Below the pieces are notes generated by a model, which was not told the origin of the DNA, searched no databases, and saw only the letters and a program-made list of their open reading frames with translations. A DNA stretch of 64,000 nt. Origin: Chryseobacterium caseinilyticum. Lineage in GTDB: Bacteria; Bacteroidota; Bacteroidia; Flavobacteriales; Weeksellaceae. The stretch's first letter is position 1, and each line of letters opens with the position of its first letter. Location: positions 124,001 through 188,000 of the forward strand of contig NZ_JACYFS010000006.1 in assembly GCF_014837145.1 (NCBI RefSeq), given 5' to 3'. Shown piece by piece: positions 44,416 through 53,619 of the stretch. Made by a program: the position numbers and the translations under genes.

Positions 44416-45876
44416 TTATTTAGCTTCGAAGTAAACTCTTCTGTTTGCTCTGTTTTTCCACTCAGGGCATTTTTCAGCTGGCTCACATTCTGGATATTTA
44501 AGGTCTTTTTCACCTCTACCAACTGCGTTGATTTTTTCTTTACCAACACCGTTTTTAATCAGGTAGTTTTTCACACTGTTCGCTCTTCTTTCAGAAAGCT
44601 TTTGGTTATACTCGTCAGTACCTTTGGTATCAGTAGCTCCGATTACAGTGTAAACACCAGTTGAAGAATTGATATAGCTTACAGCATTGTTAAGAATAGG
44701 AGTATTATTTGGAAGGATTCTATCTGAATTGAAATCAAATTCGATTCCATCTAGCATCTTTTCTTCTTCTTTTACTGTACCTGGATCAACTACGGGTGTA
44801 GTAGGACAACCGTTGTTTTCAACCGGACCAGGAACAGTTACACACTGATCGTAAAGATCAATTACACCGTCAAGGTCTGCATCTAAAGCAACACCAGCAC
44901 CGTCTACTCTTGCACCAGCCGGAGTATTCAATTCTCTGTCCCAATCGTCACAAACTCCATCATTATCTAAGTCACCTTTTTTGCAAACTTCAACTTCCTG
45001 GTTTTTCTCAGCTAAAACATCAAGTTTCCAGTAGATTTCCTGCAACGGGTCATGCCACATCAAGTGAGATTCGTGCTTACCAAGTTTTAAAGTTAAACCA
45101 AGTGTTGCATTAAAGAAATTATCAGAGATTTGATCTTCTCTCTTGTTGATATCACTGTATTGTGCACCTCCACCATCAAACTCATCATCTCCTGTATATA
45201 CATACATTAATCTTCCTTCAACATCCAGTCTTCTGTTGATTTTGTATTTCAAACCAGCACCTGCCTGGGCAAATAAATTGGTAAGGTTGAAAGGTTTAAC
45301 TTCAGTAGCTAATCTCTGACCTTTTTCATCCTTTTGAAAAGCCTTGTAACCAAAAGTACCTATACCTCCATATCCGTGAAGAGCCCATCTGTAAGGAGAT
45401 TTGTTATCAACTCTTCTAAGAAGATTTGATATATTAACATCTCCTAAGATTGAGATCATGTTGTATTGAGTTCTTGCACCTACTCTTTGGTAAACAGAAG
45501 CATCAGAAGGAGCAGCGTCTTTTGTGTTGAACCATCCTTGTCTTGTTTCACCTCTGTCGTACTGTAAATTTAAACCGAACGCATGTGTAATTGCTTTATT
45601 AACACTTACATACATTGAGTAACCAAAAAGGTTTTTACCGTTACCATTCTTAATAGAAGTAAGGTCGGCAGACTGAATCATGGGAACGCCTACTCCGGCA
45701 GAAATAGACCAATCATTGAATCTTTTAGACTCTTGAGTAAATTTTGAAACATTTGCAGAACCGGACGAAAATGTATTTGGATATTGCTGAGCAGAACTTA
45801 CAGCTGTAGAGTCCTGTGCAAAGTTTAGTGTCGGGATCGCTAAAGCAAATGCAACAATTGCTAAACTTAATTTCAT
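44416..45876 (-). CDS. OmpA family outer-membrane protein with thrombospondin type 3-like calcium repeats
   Basis: 486 residues. Signal peptide ending LNFAQ, an N-terminal beta-barrel (about 50-280), calcium-binding DxDxDG repeats (GDLDNDGVCDDWD, DADLDGVIDLYDQC), and a complete OmpA peptidoglycan-binding domain (about 370-486, with LSERRANSVKNYLIKNGV and NRRVYFEAK). It ties the outer membrane to the wall and is probably highly expressed. It lies next to a paralogue without the last domain. Confidence 0.94.
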   Translation of the reverse strand: MKLSLAIVAFALAIPTLNFAQDSTAVSSAQQYPNTFSSGSANVSKFTQESKRFNDWSISAGVGVPMIQSADLTSIKNGNGKNLFGYSMYVSVNKAITHAFGLNLQYDRGETRQGWFNTKDAAPSDASVYQRVGARTQYNMISILGDVNISNLLRRVDNKSPYRWALHGYGGIGTFGYKAFQKDEKGQRLATEVKPFNLTNLFAQAGAGLKYKINRRLDVEGRLMYVYTGDDEFDGGGAQYSDINKREDQISDNFFNATLGLTLKLGKHESHLMWHDPLQEIYWKLDVLAEKNQEVEVCKKGDLDNDGVCDDWDRELNTPAGARVDGAGVALDADLDGVIDLYDQCVTVPGPVENNGCPTTPVVDPGTVKEEEKMLDGIEFDFNSDRILPNNTPILNNAVSYINSSTGVYTVIGATDTKGTDEYNQKLSERRANSVKNYLIKNGVGKEKINAVGRGEKDLKYPECEPAEKCPEWKNRANRRVYFEAK

Positions 45877-45947
45877 AGTGTATTTTTTATTTGTTATTAC
45901 TTGATTTGATCATTTCAGTTATTATTTTAACTAAGTAAATGATGTTT

Positions 45948-47045
45948 TTATTTAGGACAACCGTTATTTTCTTGTGGTCCTGCTACAGTTACACATTTAT
46001 CATAAAGATCAATAACTCCGTCAAGATCCATATCTAATGCTACACCAGCACCATCGACTCTTGCACCTGCAGGAGTATCAAGTTGTCTGTCCCAGTCGTC
46101 GCATACACCATCGTTATCCATATCTCCTTTTTCGCATACAACCAATTCAGTTGCAGTGTTTTCAAGGTCATAAATACGGCCATAAACTTCCTGTAAAGGA
46201 TCATGCCATGCAAGATGTGTACTATGCTTACCTAATTTAAATGAAAGACCTAAAGTAAAGCTCATCGCTCCGTCTGAATAGGTATCATTAATCAGGTTAT
46301 AGTTTATTCTGTCACCTGTAGGTGTATCGAGTGATCTGCCTTCTCCACCACCATCAAATTCTTCATCCATACTGTTGATATAGATTACTCTAGCTTCAAG
46401 ATCTACAAGTTTTGATACGTTGTATTTCAAACCTAATGCTGCCTGGTAGAAGAATGAAGAAAATTCAAATTTCTGGTCGTTTCTGATTGGGATTCTTGGT
46501 GGGTTATTGCTCCATCTTGAAGCATCGTTATCAATAAGCTCCGTTTTGAAAGCCATGATACCTCCTCCTAAATAACCGTGAAGTGCCCATCTGTAAGGTG
46601 ATTTGTTATCAACTCTTCTCAATAGATTTGAAAAGTTAATATCTCCTAATAATGAAACCTGCTTGTACTTCGTCCATGCATTAGCGATACCTGCAGCTGG
46701 ATTTGTAGCCAATTCTGCCTGTTGCTTTGTTTCTCCCATTTGGTACTGTAAATCAATTCCAAAGGTGTGGTTAATTTGCTTATCAATACTTGCATAAGCA
46801 TTCCATCCCCAGTTTACTTTATCTCCGTAAAATGACTTTACATCTGCAAATGTCATGAATGCAGGACCTCCACCAACTGAAACAGACCAATCGTTAAATT
46901 TACGACTGGTATTGGTGAATGTCTGCACATTGGCAGAGCCCGAAGAAAAAGTGTTAGGATATTCGTGTGAATGACTAATTGCAATACTGTCCTGTGCGTA
47001 AGTAGCTATAGGAAGTGCAGCCAACAATAATAAACCTAATTTCAT
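45948..47045 (-). CDS. OmpA-type barrel paralogue lacking the peptidoglycan-binding domain
   Basis: 365 residues. Signal peptide ending ATYAQ, then the same barrel and calcium-repeat layout as the downstream gene (SHSHEYPNTFSSGSANVQ against SAQQYPNTFSSGSANVS; both contain NLLRRVDNKSPYRWALHGY). It stops at ENNGCPK, exactly where the paralogue goes on into its OmpA domain. The frame is intact up to the stop, so it looks like a stable shorter form after tandem duplication. It starts 10 bp after the folK stop. Confidence 0.9.
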   Translation of the reverse strand: MKLGLLLLAALPIATYAQDSIAISHSHEYPNTFSSGSANVQTFTNTSRKFNDWSVSVGGGPAFMTFADVKSFYGDKVNWGWNAYASIDKQINHTFGIDLQYQMGETKQQAELATNPAAGIANAWTKYKQVSLLGDINFSNLLRRVDNKSPYRWALHGYLGGGIMAFKTELIDNDASRWSNNPPRIPIRNDQKFEFSSFFYQAALGLKYNVSKLVDLEARVIYINSMDEEFDGGGEGRSLDTPTGDRINYNLINDTYSDGAMSFTLGLSFKLGKHSTHLAWHDPLQEVYGRIYDLENTATELVVCEKGDMDNDGVCDDWDRQLDTPAGARVDGAGVALDMDLDGVIDLYDKCVTVAGPQENNGCPK

Positions 47046-47055
47046 ACAATATGTT

Positions 47056-47484
47056 TTATGTTCTGTTTAAAAATAAACTATCTAATAATAATCTGGAAAA
47101 TTCTCTTTCGTAAAGATGTCTGTAGTGAGGGATCTCCAATCTTTTACTCAAGAAAACTAAATTATCATAACTTACAATATCAATATCCATCACCCTGTCT
47201 GAATAGTTTCGGGTATTACCCGAATCTACCAACCTTCCCATACTTATTTCTATTTCTTTTAAACTGTTAAGAAGCTGAATTGGTGATAAATCTGTTTCGA
47301 TACGTAGTGCAATATTACAAAAATTATTGGAACTGACAAATTCCACGGGTTCAGAATACAAAAATTTACTTTTATGTAATATAACGATGTTTTTATCGGT
47401 AATGCTTTCAAAAGCAATTTCGAGATTTTTTTTTTGATTCCCAATGTTACTTCCCAGTAACAAAATGGCATTATGATGCGACAT
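47056..47484 (-). CDS. folK: 2-amino-4-hydroxy-6-hydroxymethyldihydropteridine pyrophosphokinase
   Basis: 142 residues from the ATG at 47484. The frame is open further upstream but would run antisense into sppA. Motifs: LLLGSNIGNQKKNLEIA, YSEPVEF, and the signature GRLVDSGNTRNYSDRVMDIDI. Folate biosynthesis. Only 19 bp separate it from the divergent sppA, so one or both promoters lie inside the other gene. Confidence 0.93.
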   Translation of the reverse strand: MSHHNAILLLGSNIGNQKKNLEIAFESITDKNIVILHKSKFLYSEPVEFVSSNNFCNIALRIETDLSPIQLLNSLKEIEISMGRLVDSGNTRNYSDRVMDIDIVSYDNLVFLSKRLEIPHYRHLYEREFSRLLLDSLFLNRT

Positions 47485-47503
47485 ATCGGAAAAGTTATTA
47501 TTT

Positions 47504-49258
47504 ATGAAGAGTTTCTTTAAAAATGTTCTGGCAAATATAGTGGCTGTAGTCATTTTATGTTGCCTGTTTTTCGTCTTTTTTATTGTAATGATTGTTGTGG
47601 GTTCTGCCAGCGAGAGCTCGTCTGTAGAAGTAAAGAAGAATTCGGTACTTACTATTAATCTTAAAACTGAGATTATAGACAGCCCGACAGAAGTACAAAA
47701 AGATGTTTTCGCATTTAGCAATAAGAGTAAAGAGATTCTTATTTACGATGCTGTAGAGGCAATCAGGAAAGCAAAGGATGATAAAAACATTAAAGGTATC
47801 AGTATAGAAGCAGATGATCTTAGTGCAGGTATTACCCAGATTGACGATTTGCGTGCGGCCATATCTGATTTTAAAAAGAGCGGAAAATTTGTCTACGCTT
47901 ACGGAAATACGGTTTCGCAGTCTTCATATTATCTAGGTTCTGTAGCAGATCAGTATTATCTTAATCCTTCAGGTGGTATCGAGCTGAAAGGTCTGTCTAC
48001 TGAAGTGACTTTCTTTAAAGAATTTGCTGAAAAGTACGGGATCGGAATTGAAGTAATACGGCACGGTAAGTTTAAATCTGCTGTTGAGCCGTTTATAGCT
48101 AATGAAATTTCACCTGAAAATAAGGAACAGCTCAGTACACTTTTGAATGATATCTGGAACAGCACTTCTTCAAAAATTGCAGCTTCAAGAAAGATTGAAC
48201 TACCACAATTCAAAACTGTTGTAGACAGCTTATATGGAATGATTCCGGAAGAGAGTGTAAAGTTTAAACTGGCTGACAAACTTATTCAAAAAACAGAATA
48301 TGATCAGATACTAAGATCAAAACTAAGCCTTAAAGAAAAAGATAAGCTGTCAAAAATTTCCCTCAGTAAATATGTGGATTCATTCAAAAATGAAGAAAAA
48401 TCTGGCGACAGGGTAGCAGTACTTTATGCCTCAGGTTCAATCAACAGCGGGGATGAATACAATGAAATTTATTCTGAAAAATATTTAAAATATATCAAAG
48501 ATCTTCAGGAAGATAAAAAAGTGAAAGCGGTAGTTCTGAGAATTAACTCTCCCGGAGGAAGTGCTAATGCATCAGATGAGATTTTATTTGAACTTCAGCA
48601 GTTGAAAAAGAAGAAACCACTCATTGTTTCATTCGGTGATTATGCTGCTTCAGGTGGTTATTATATTGCAATGGCTGCGGATAAAATTTATTCCCAACCG
48701 AACACCTTAACCGGCTCTATTGGTGTTTTTGGAGTTTTGCCTTACTTTAAAGAAATCGCCAATAAAAATGGAGTACGCTCAGATATTGTAGCGACCAATG
48801 CCAATTCAGCTTATTATTCATCATTAAATGGTTTAAGTCCGCACGGTGTTGCGATGATTACAAAAAGTGTGGAAGGTACCTACAAAAGATTTGTGCATTT
48901 TGTAACTCAAAACAGGAAGAAATCTTTCGAACAGATTGATGCCGTTGGTGGCGGAAGAGTCTGGAGCGGAACAAGAGCCAAGGAAATCGGACTTGTAGAT
49001 GAATTGGGATCTTTAAATGATGCCGTGAAATTTGCCGCAGCCAAAGCAAATCTTAAAGATTACAGAGTAAAATCTTATCCTGAAGAGAAAACTGCTTTCG
49101 AGCAGATTTTTGATGGAATGAATGAGGACGATATTTCTGCAAGAGTACTGAAGAATAAAATCGGCAAATCAAACTATGAGATTCTGATGCAGCTCACAGA
49201 TAAAAAGCTGAAATCTGAAGTGAAAATGGAAATGCCTTTCCAGATCAGAATAGACTAA
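47504..49258 (+). CDS. sppA: Signal peptide peptidase SppA (long, 67K type)
   Basis: 584 residues. One N-terminal anchor helix (about 8-32) and two tandem S49 domains. The N-terminal domain carries the general-base Lys region (SGKFVYAYGNTVSQSSYYLGS). The C-terminal domain holds the Ser nucleophile in DYAASGGYYIAMAADKIY and the INSPGGSA motif. It degrades cleaved signal peptides in the inner membrane. Confidence 0.95.
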   Translation: MKSFFKNVLANIVAVVILCCLFFVFFIVMIVVGSASESSSVEVKKNSVLTINLKTEIIDSPTEVQKDVFAFSNKSKEILIYDAVEAIRKAKDDKNIKGISIEADDLSAGITQIDDLRAAISDFKKSGKFVYAYGNTVSQSSYYLGSVADQYYLNPSGGIELKGLSTEVTFFKEFAEKYGIGIEVIRHGKFKSAVEPFIANEISPENKEQLSTLLNDIWNSTSSKIAASRKIELPQFKTVVDSLYGMIPEESVKFKLADKLIQKTEYDQILRSKLSLKEKDKLSKISLSKYVDSFKNEEKSGDRVAVLYASGSINSGDEYNEIYSEKYLKYIKDLQEDKKVKAVVLRINSPGGSANASDEILFELQQLKKKKPLIVSFGDYAASGGYYIAMAADKIYSQPNTLTGSIGVFGVLPYFKEIANKNGVRSDIVATNANSAYYSSLNGLSPHGVAMITKSVEGTYKRFVHFVTQNRKKSFEQIDAVGGGRVWSGTRAKEIGLVDELGSLNDAVKFAAAKANLKDYRVKSYPEEKTAFEQIFDGMNEDDISARVLKNKIGKSNYEILMQLTDKKLKSEVKMEMPFQIRID

Positions 49259-49276
49259 ATTATATTGTTTCATAAA

Positions 49277-49309
49277 AAATCCGGCATCAGAATTTCAGAT
49301 GCCGGATTT
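49277..49309 (+). terminator. Intrinsic terminator of sppA
   Basis: 12-bp perfect stem AAATCCGGCATC / GATGCCGGATTT followed by a T-rich run. It may also serve the convergent GlsB-like gene. Confidence 0.9.
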
Positions 49310-49329
49310 ATTTTTTTATTGAATAGTTA

Positions 49330-49590
49330 TTAACGTTTTCTGGTCAACATTTCGTAGATCCATATTACAATGATTGCTCCACCAATTGCAAGGAACCAAC
49401 TTCTGAAATTCCAGAAAGAATCTACATCTCCCCAATGTAAAACGTAAACGCCGATTAAACCTCCGATAAAGGCACCAACGATTCCTAAAATGATAGTGAT
49501 AAGCCATCCGCCGCCTTGTTTACCAGGCATGATCAGTTTAGCGATTGCTCCGGCTAAAAGCCCGAAGATAATCCAGGTAATGAATCCCAT
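49330..49590 (-). CDS. GlsB/YeaQ/YmgE family stress-response membrane protein
   Basis: 86 residues, three helices. The transglycosylase-associated family pattern is clear: WIIFGLLAGAIAKLIMPGKQGGG, then ILGIVGAFIGGLIG. Small inner-membrane proteins of this family are often stress induced, mechanism unknown. Confidence 0.9.
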   Translation of the reverse strand: MGFITWIIFGLLAGAIAKLIMPGKQGGGWLITIILGIVGAFIGGLIGVYVLHWGDVDSFWNFRSWFLAIGGAIIVIWIYEMLTRKR

Positions 49591-49639
49591 AAAATAATTT
49601 TTTAATGTTATTAATAGTGTTTGTTCAGAAAGATATCAA

Positions 49640-50593
49640 TTATCTCTTCTTGAAAAATGAATCTACAAACTCTGTACCATTAAAAAGCTGAAGGTCGTGC
49701 ATTTTCTCGCCGACGCCGATGTATTTTACAGGAATCTGAAACTGATCTGAAATTCCGATCACTACGCCTCCTTTTGCTGTTCCGTCTAATTTGGTGACTG
49801 CCAAAGCATTCACTTCTGTAGCAGCAGTAAACTGTTTTGCCTGCTCAAAAGCATTCTGACCTGTGGAACCGTCCAAAACCAATAAAATCTCGTGTGGCGC
49901 ATCAGGAATTACTTTCTGCATCACTCTCTTAATTTTAGAAAGTTCGTTCATTAAATTGATTTTGTTATGAAGTCGCCCTGCCGTATCGATGATCACCACG
50001 TCTGCATCCTGAGCTACGGCACTCTGTACAGTGTCAAAAGCAACGGAAGCAGGATCTGATCCCATTTCCTGTTTTACGATCGGTACGCCCACTCTTTCGC
50101 TCCAGATCACCAACTGATCAACTGCTGCAGCACGGAAGGTATCTGCAGCACCCAGAACTACTTTTTTACCTTCAGATTTAAACTGATGAGCAAGTTTTCC
50201 AATCGTTGTAGTTTTTCCGACACCGTTTACACCCACGACCATGATGACATAAGGTTTTTTTGAGGTATCAATATTTCCTGTACCCTTATGTGGATTTTCC
50301 AGTAAAAGGCTGGATATTTCGTCACGTAAAATTTTGTCGAGCTCGCCTACACTTACGTATTTGTCTCTGGCAACACGCTCTTCAATTCTGCCGATGATTT
50401 TGATTGTAGTAGAAGCACCTACGTCTGATGCGATTAGGATCTCCTCAAGATTATCGAGAACTTCATCATCAACTTTGCTTTTGCCGACAACGGCTTTCGT
50501 CATTTTTTCGAAAAAGCCCTGACTTGATTTTTCCAAACCTTTGTCAAGAGTTTCTTTTTCTTCTTTTTTAAAAATATTTTTAAACCAGCTCAT
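49640..50593 (-). CDS. ftsY: Signal recognition particle receptor FtsY
   Basis: 317 residues: N and G domains with only a short acidic/basic lead (SWFKNIFKKEEKE) in place of the long A domain of E. coli FtsY. GTPase motifs: GVNGVGKTTTIGKLA (G1), DTFRAAAVDQL, DTAGRLHNK (G3), TKLDGTAKGG (G4). Works with Ffh in co-translational targeting. It lies after the L28-L33-DUF4295 cluster, separated by a terminator. Confidence 0.96.
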   Translation of the reverse strand: MSWFKNIFKKEEKETLDKGLEKSSQGFFEKMTKAVVGKSKVDDEVLDNLEEILIASDVGASTTIKIIGRIEERVARDKYVSVGELDKILRDEISSLLLENPHKGTGNIDTSKKPYVIMVVGVNGVGKTTTIGKLAHQFKSEGKKVVLGAADTFRAAAVDQLVIWSERVGVPIVKQEMGSDPASVAFDTVQSAVAQDADVVIIDTAGRLHNKINLMNELSKIKRVMQKVIPDAPHEILLVLDGSTGQNAFEQAKQFTAATEVNALAVTKLDGTAKGGVVIGISDQFQIPVKYIGVGEKMHDLQLFNGTEFVDSFFKKR

Positions 50594-50727
50594 TTTTATG
50601 AATGCGGAATTTTAATTATGTCGGAAGCTGGATGTTGGAATCTTGATGTTTGCAAAATAAAATTTTATGTTTGTAGACATCCGGCACCCAACATCCGGCA
50701 CCCGGCTTAGAAAAGCAAATATAACAA

Positions 50728-50756
50728 AAAAACTACCCGAAAACCGGATAGTTTTT
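50728..50756 (-). terminator. Terminator after the L28-L33-DUF4295 operon
   Basis: Imperfect stem AAAAACTA.CCG / CCG.TAGTTTTT followed by a T-rich run on the minus strand, 22 bp after the DUF4295 stop. Confidence 0.72.
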
Positions 50757-50778
50757 GTATTTCGATAGACCGAAGTGA

Positions 50779-50931
50779 TTATTTTTTCAAAAAACCGTCT
50801 ACTTCGTCTGCGTTCATTACTTTCTCTTCGAAAACGTAAGCTCCTGATTTAGAAGACTTCACCATTTTCACCACTTTAGTCATTTTTTTAGACTGTCCGC
50901 TTTGTAGGGTTGCTACTACTTTCTTTGCCAT
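50779..50931 (-). CDS. DUF4295 small basic protein
   Basis: 50 residues, from the ATG at 50931 to the TAA at 50779. It starts MAKKVVATLQSGQ and ends DEVDGFLKK, Lys-rich. This matches the DUF4295 family, a Bacteroidota protein always found right after L28 and L33, so it may be a ribosome-associated factor. 19 bp after rpmG. Confidence 0.9.
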   Translation of the reverse strand: MAKKVVATLQSGQSKKMTKVVKMVKSSKSGAYVFEEKVMNADEVDGFLKK

Positions 50932-50950
50932 GGTAAATTATATTTATAAA

Positions 50951-51133
50951 TTACTTGATTTCTTTGTGAAGGGTAGATCTCTTAAGAACCGGATTGTATT
51001 TTTTCAATTCCAATCTTTCTGTAGTGTTCTTTTTGTTTTTTGTAGAAATGTATCTTGACATTCCTGGCATACCGCTTTCTTTGTGCTCTGTACATTCAAG
51101 AATTACTTGAACTCTGTTTCCTTTTTTTGCCAT
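50951..51133 (-). CDS. rpmG: 50S ribosomal protein L33
   Basis: 60 residues. [15 protein letters not shown] at the start and [21 protein letters not shown] in the core are diagnostic of L33. Only one of the zinc Cys residues is present (C14), so it belongs to the Cys-minus type that does not need zinc. Three bases after rpmB. Confidence 0.96.
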   Translation of the reverse strand: MAKKGNRVQVILECTEHKESGMPGMSRYISTKNKKNTTERLELKKYNPVLKRSTLHKEIK

Positions 51134-51136
51134 GAT

Positions 51137-51379
51137 TTAGTTCTTTTTAATCAATCCTTCTCTGATGCCTCTTTCGATAGCCTCTTCAATTCCAATCTTG
51201 TTAATGATTCTCAATCCATGAGCTGAAACTTTCAGCGTAACGTGCTTGTCTTGCTCTGGAAGGTAAAATTTCTTTTCCAATAAGTTAATTTCAAAACGAC
51301 GCTTCGTTTTGTTATTAGCGTGGGAAACGTTGTTACCAACCATTGCACGCTTTCCTGTTATCTGGCAAATTCTTGACAT
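51137..51379 (-). CDS. rpmB: 50S ribosomal protein L28
   Basis: 80 residues. [28 protein letters not shown] is the L28 signature, and [18 protein letters not shown] follows. It heads the L28-L33-DUF4295 operon. Confidence 0.97.
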   Translation of the reverse strand: MSRICQITGKRAMVGNNVSHANNKTKRRFEINLLEKKFYLPEQDKHVTLKVSAHGLRIINKIGIEEAIERGIREGLIKKN

Positions 51380-51500
51380 ATCTCGATGTTCTTATTTGTA
51401 TAATATTTGAGGTTGCAAAATAACGGATTATTTTTTAGACAGACAAATTTTTATTAAATTATTTGTTAAATTTTTATCACAACTTTCTTTAAATCTTAGC

Positions 51501-53141
51501 CTAAGCCTTTTTAGAATCCATTTTTGTTTTAATCCGATTGAAAATTAAATAAAACAATAAAAACCCAAATGCAAACATGCAGACTCTTGAGATAAAATCT
51601 CCGGTTCGGGTATAAAAAGTTTCGCCTTCATACAGTTTAATTTTCGCAAACAATGCTGTTTTGTCGCCATACAGAGTGTCTTCTTCAATCTCTCCCAAAG
51701 CATTGATATGCGCCGAAATTCCGCTGTTGGCAGCTCTGGCAATCTCTCTTCTCGTTTCAATAGAACGCATTCTCGCATAAGAAAGAAGCTGTCTGTGCCC
51801 TTCCGTAACGCCCCACCAGGAATCGTTGGTCATAATGGCAAAAAAGTTGGCGCCCTTTTTTACATAATCCGTTACAAATTCACCGTAAATGCTTTCGTAG
51901 CAGATGATCGGAGCCATTTTCCCTTTGTTATAAGGGTTCGAAAATGCGACCCGTTCTTTGTCTATTCCCAAAGAAGCTACTGTTCCTCCCAGGTTAATCA
52001 TTGCATCTCCCAAAAGTGGCTTTAAATAACTCATATACGGGAATATTTCCACACCGGGAACCAGTTTTCCCTTGTGATAGACTTCCACTTTTTGGTTAGG
52101 AATAATCTGTACTGCCGAATTGTAACTTTCAACCCAGGCTCCTGAACTGGTTTGGTAGGCTTCTTTCGGAAGATTTTCTGAATTTAAATAATATTTATGT
52201 GAAGAAATTCCTGATGCAAAAACAGATTTTGGATGTTTGGTTAAAAATGATTTTACAGTATTTAATAGTTGACTCTTTTCAAAAGCGGTTTCCGAAATCG
52301 AACCCCGCCCCGGAATAGCGGTTTCAGGAGCAATATAATAATCGATTTTTGTGGTGGAATGTTCTTCGGCAAGACCTAAGAGTTCATTCTGAATGGTAAT
52401 GCTGTCTTTCTGGTATTTTTCATTGTACGGATCAAGTTCAGGCTGAAGCATCAAAACATTTACTTCGCCGATAGGTTTTTCATCAAAATTATTATACTTC
52501 GAAATAGAAATAATCATCGGAACAGCGATCAGTAAAGCAATCACAGATGAATTAATGATTAAACTTTTTCTTTTACGGCCTGCCTGCCAGATTCTGATGG
52601 TATAGAAAATAAAAATATTGATAATCAGAATCCAGAAACTTCCTCCTGTGGCTCCAAGTGTGTCGTACCACTGAATTAGTTTCGGATGTTCTGAAAAAGA
52701 ATTTCCTAAGTTCAGCCAAGGCCAGGTGAGTTCCCAATTGAGGTGAAATTTCTCAAAACTCATCCAGATGCTCACGAAAAATGCCAGCCCCCAATACGTT
52801 CCCTGCGCATTTTTATACCAGTGATAACATTGAAAAACGAGTGAATACAGTAATGAATTGATCAGAACCGGAAAAAGAACCGCCATCATTGAATGGCTTC
52901 CGTCAGGATTTTTTGAGCCGTAAAGCCAGCCTGTGGTCACTACGTTCCAGATGACAAAACAGATATAAGTTAATCCGAAAACCACCCAGCTTTTTCTTCT
53001 GTATTTTGAAAATTTTGAAATATCGTGTTCCATCACCAAAAGTGGAACCAGAGCAATAAATATAAAGAAAGGAACGCCGTAAGTAGGCCATGAAACCGAG
53101 AGCAGCATCGCCGCAATAAGCGTGAGAAGTAAATGTTTCAT
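51501..53141 (-). CDS. lnt: Apolipoprotein N-acyltransferase
   Basis: 546 residues. Seven or so helices around a periplasmic nitrilase domain (about 225-490). The triad is visible: Glu in YIAPETAIPG, Lys in VYHKGKLVPGVEIFPY and Cys in PIICYESIYGEF. It transfers the third acyl chain to lipoproteins. It is divergent from the VanZ-like gene. Confidence 0.94.
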   Translation of the reverse strand: MKHLLLTLIAAMLLSVSWPTYGVPFFIFIALVPLLVMEHDISKFSKYRRKSWVVFGLTYICFVIWNVVTTGWLYGSKNPDGSHSMMAVLFPVLINSLLYSLVFQCYHWYKNAQGTYWGLAFFVSIWMSFEKFHLNWELTWPWLNLGNSFSEHPKLIQWYDTLGATGGSFWILIINIFIFYTIRIWQAGRKRKSLIINSSVIALLIAVPMIISISKYNNFDEKPIGEVNVLMLQPELDPYNEKYQKDSITIQNELLGLAEEHSTTKIDYYIAPETAIPGRGSISETAFEKSQLLNTVKSFLTKHPKSVFASGISSHKYYLNSENLPKEAYQTSSGAWVESYNSAVQIIPNQKVEVYHKGKLVPGVEIFPYMSYLKPLLGDAMINLGGTVASLGIDKERVAFSNPYNKGKMAPIICYESIYGEFVTDYVKKGANFFAIMTNDSWWGVTEGHRQLLSYARMRSIETRREIARAANSGISAHINALGEIEEDTLYGDKTALFAKIKLYEGETFYTRTGDFISRVCMFAFGFLLFYLIFNRIKTKMDSKKA

Positions 53142-53158
53142 TAAAAATATTTAATACG

Positions 53159-53166
53159 CAAATTTA
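53159..53166 (-). promoter_or_regulatory. -7 promoter element of lnt
   Basis: TAAATTTG on the minus strand, 17 nt before the ATG at 53141. Confidence 0.62.
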
Positions 53167-53182
53167 GTCTTTTTGAAATGAA

Positions 53183-53190
53183 TATCTTTG
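53183..53190 (+). promoter_or_regulatory. -7 promoter element of the VanZ-like gene
   Basis: TATCTTTG, 6 nt before the ATG at 53197. It overlaps the upstream TTG at 53188 and so rules that start out. Confidence 0.66.
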
Positions 53191-53196
53191 CCGCAG

Positions 53197-53619
53197 ATGT
53201 TAAAGAAGTTTTATCAAATTACTATTTTTCCGTACACATTATTTCTGCTTTATCTGATGTTTCTGGGGATGGGCAGATTTCAGTTTGATGAAAATGTCAT
53301 CAGGATTGAACCGGTATATTCTACGCTGAGCTTTATTGAAAATACAATCCGCTGGTGGGATATTGTGAGAATCGTTCTGGGAAATGTTCTGATGTTTATT
53401 CCTTTTGGTTTTCTGGGCTGGGTTTTTCCGAAACTGACGGATCTTAAAAGTTTAATGTATGCATTTATTTCCTCCATTTTTATTGTTGAAGGAATGCAGT
53501 ATTTTACCCGTCTCGGAATTTTCGAGATTGATGATATTCTTTTAAACAGTTTCGGTGTTTTTGTCGGATTTCAGATTCGCAGGTTTATGGAAAAAAAATT
53601 TACCCATTTAGTTCTTTAG
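53197..53619 (+). CDS. VanZ-like family membrane protein
   Basis: 140 residues, four helices. The VanZ-like pattern is clear: NVLMFIPFGFLGWVFPKL, EGMQYFTRLGIFEIDDILLNSFG. The name comes from teicoplanin resistance, but most homologues have no known link to antibiotics. Its end overlaps the convergent proC by 20 bp, so both genes share coding bases at their 3' ends. Confidence 0.88.
   Translation: MLKKFYQITIFPYTLFLLYLMFLGMGRFQFDENVIRIEPVYSTLSFIENTIRWWDIVRIVLGNVLMFIPFGFLGWVFPKLTDLKSLMYAFISSIFIVEGMQYFTRLGIFEIDDILLNSFGVFVGFQIRRFMEKKFTHLVL

Noticed and set aside
53197..53619. VanZ-like gene as part of a glycopeptide resistance cluster
   Set aside because: No vanA/H/X or regulator is near. The family is widespread without any resistance role.
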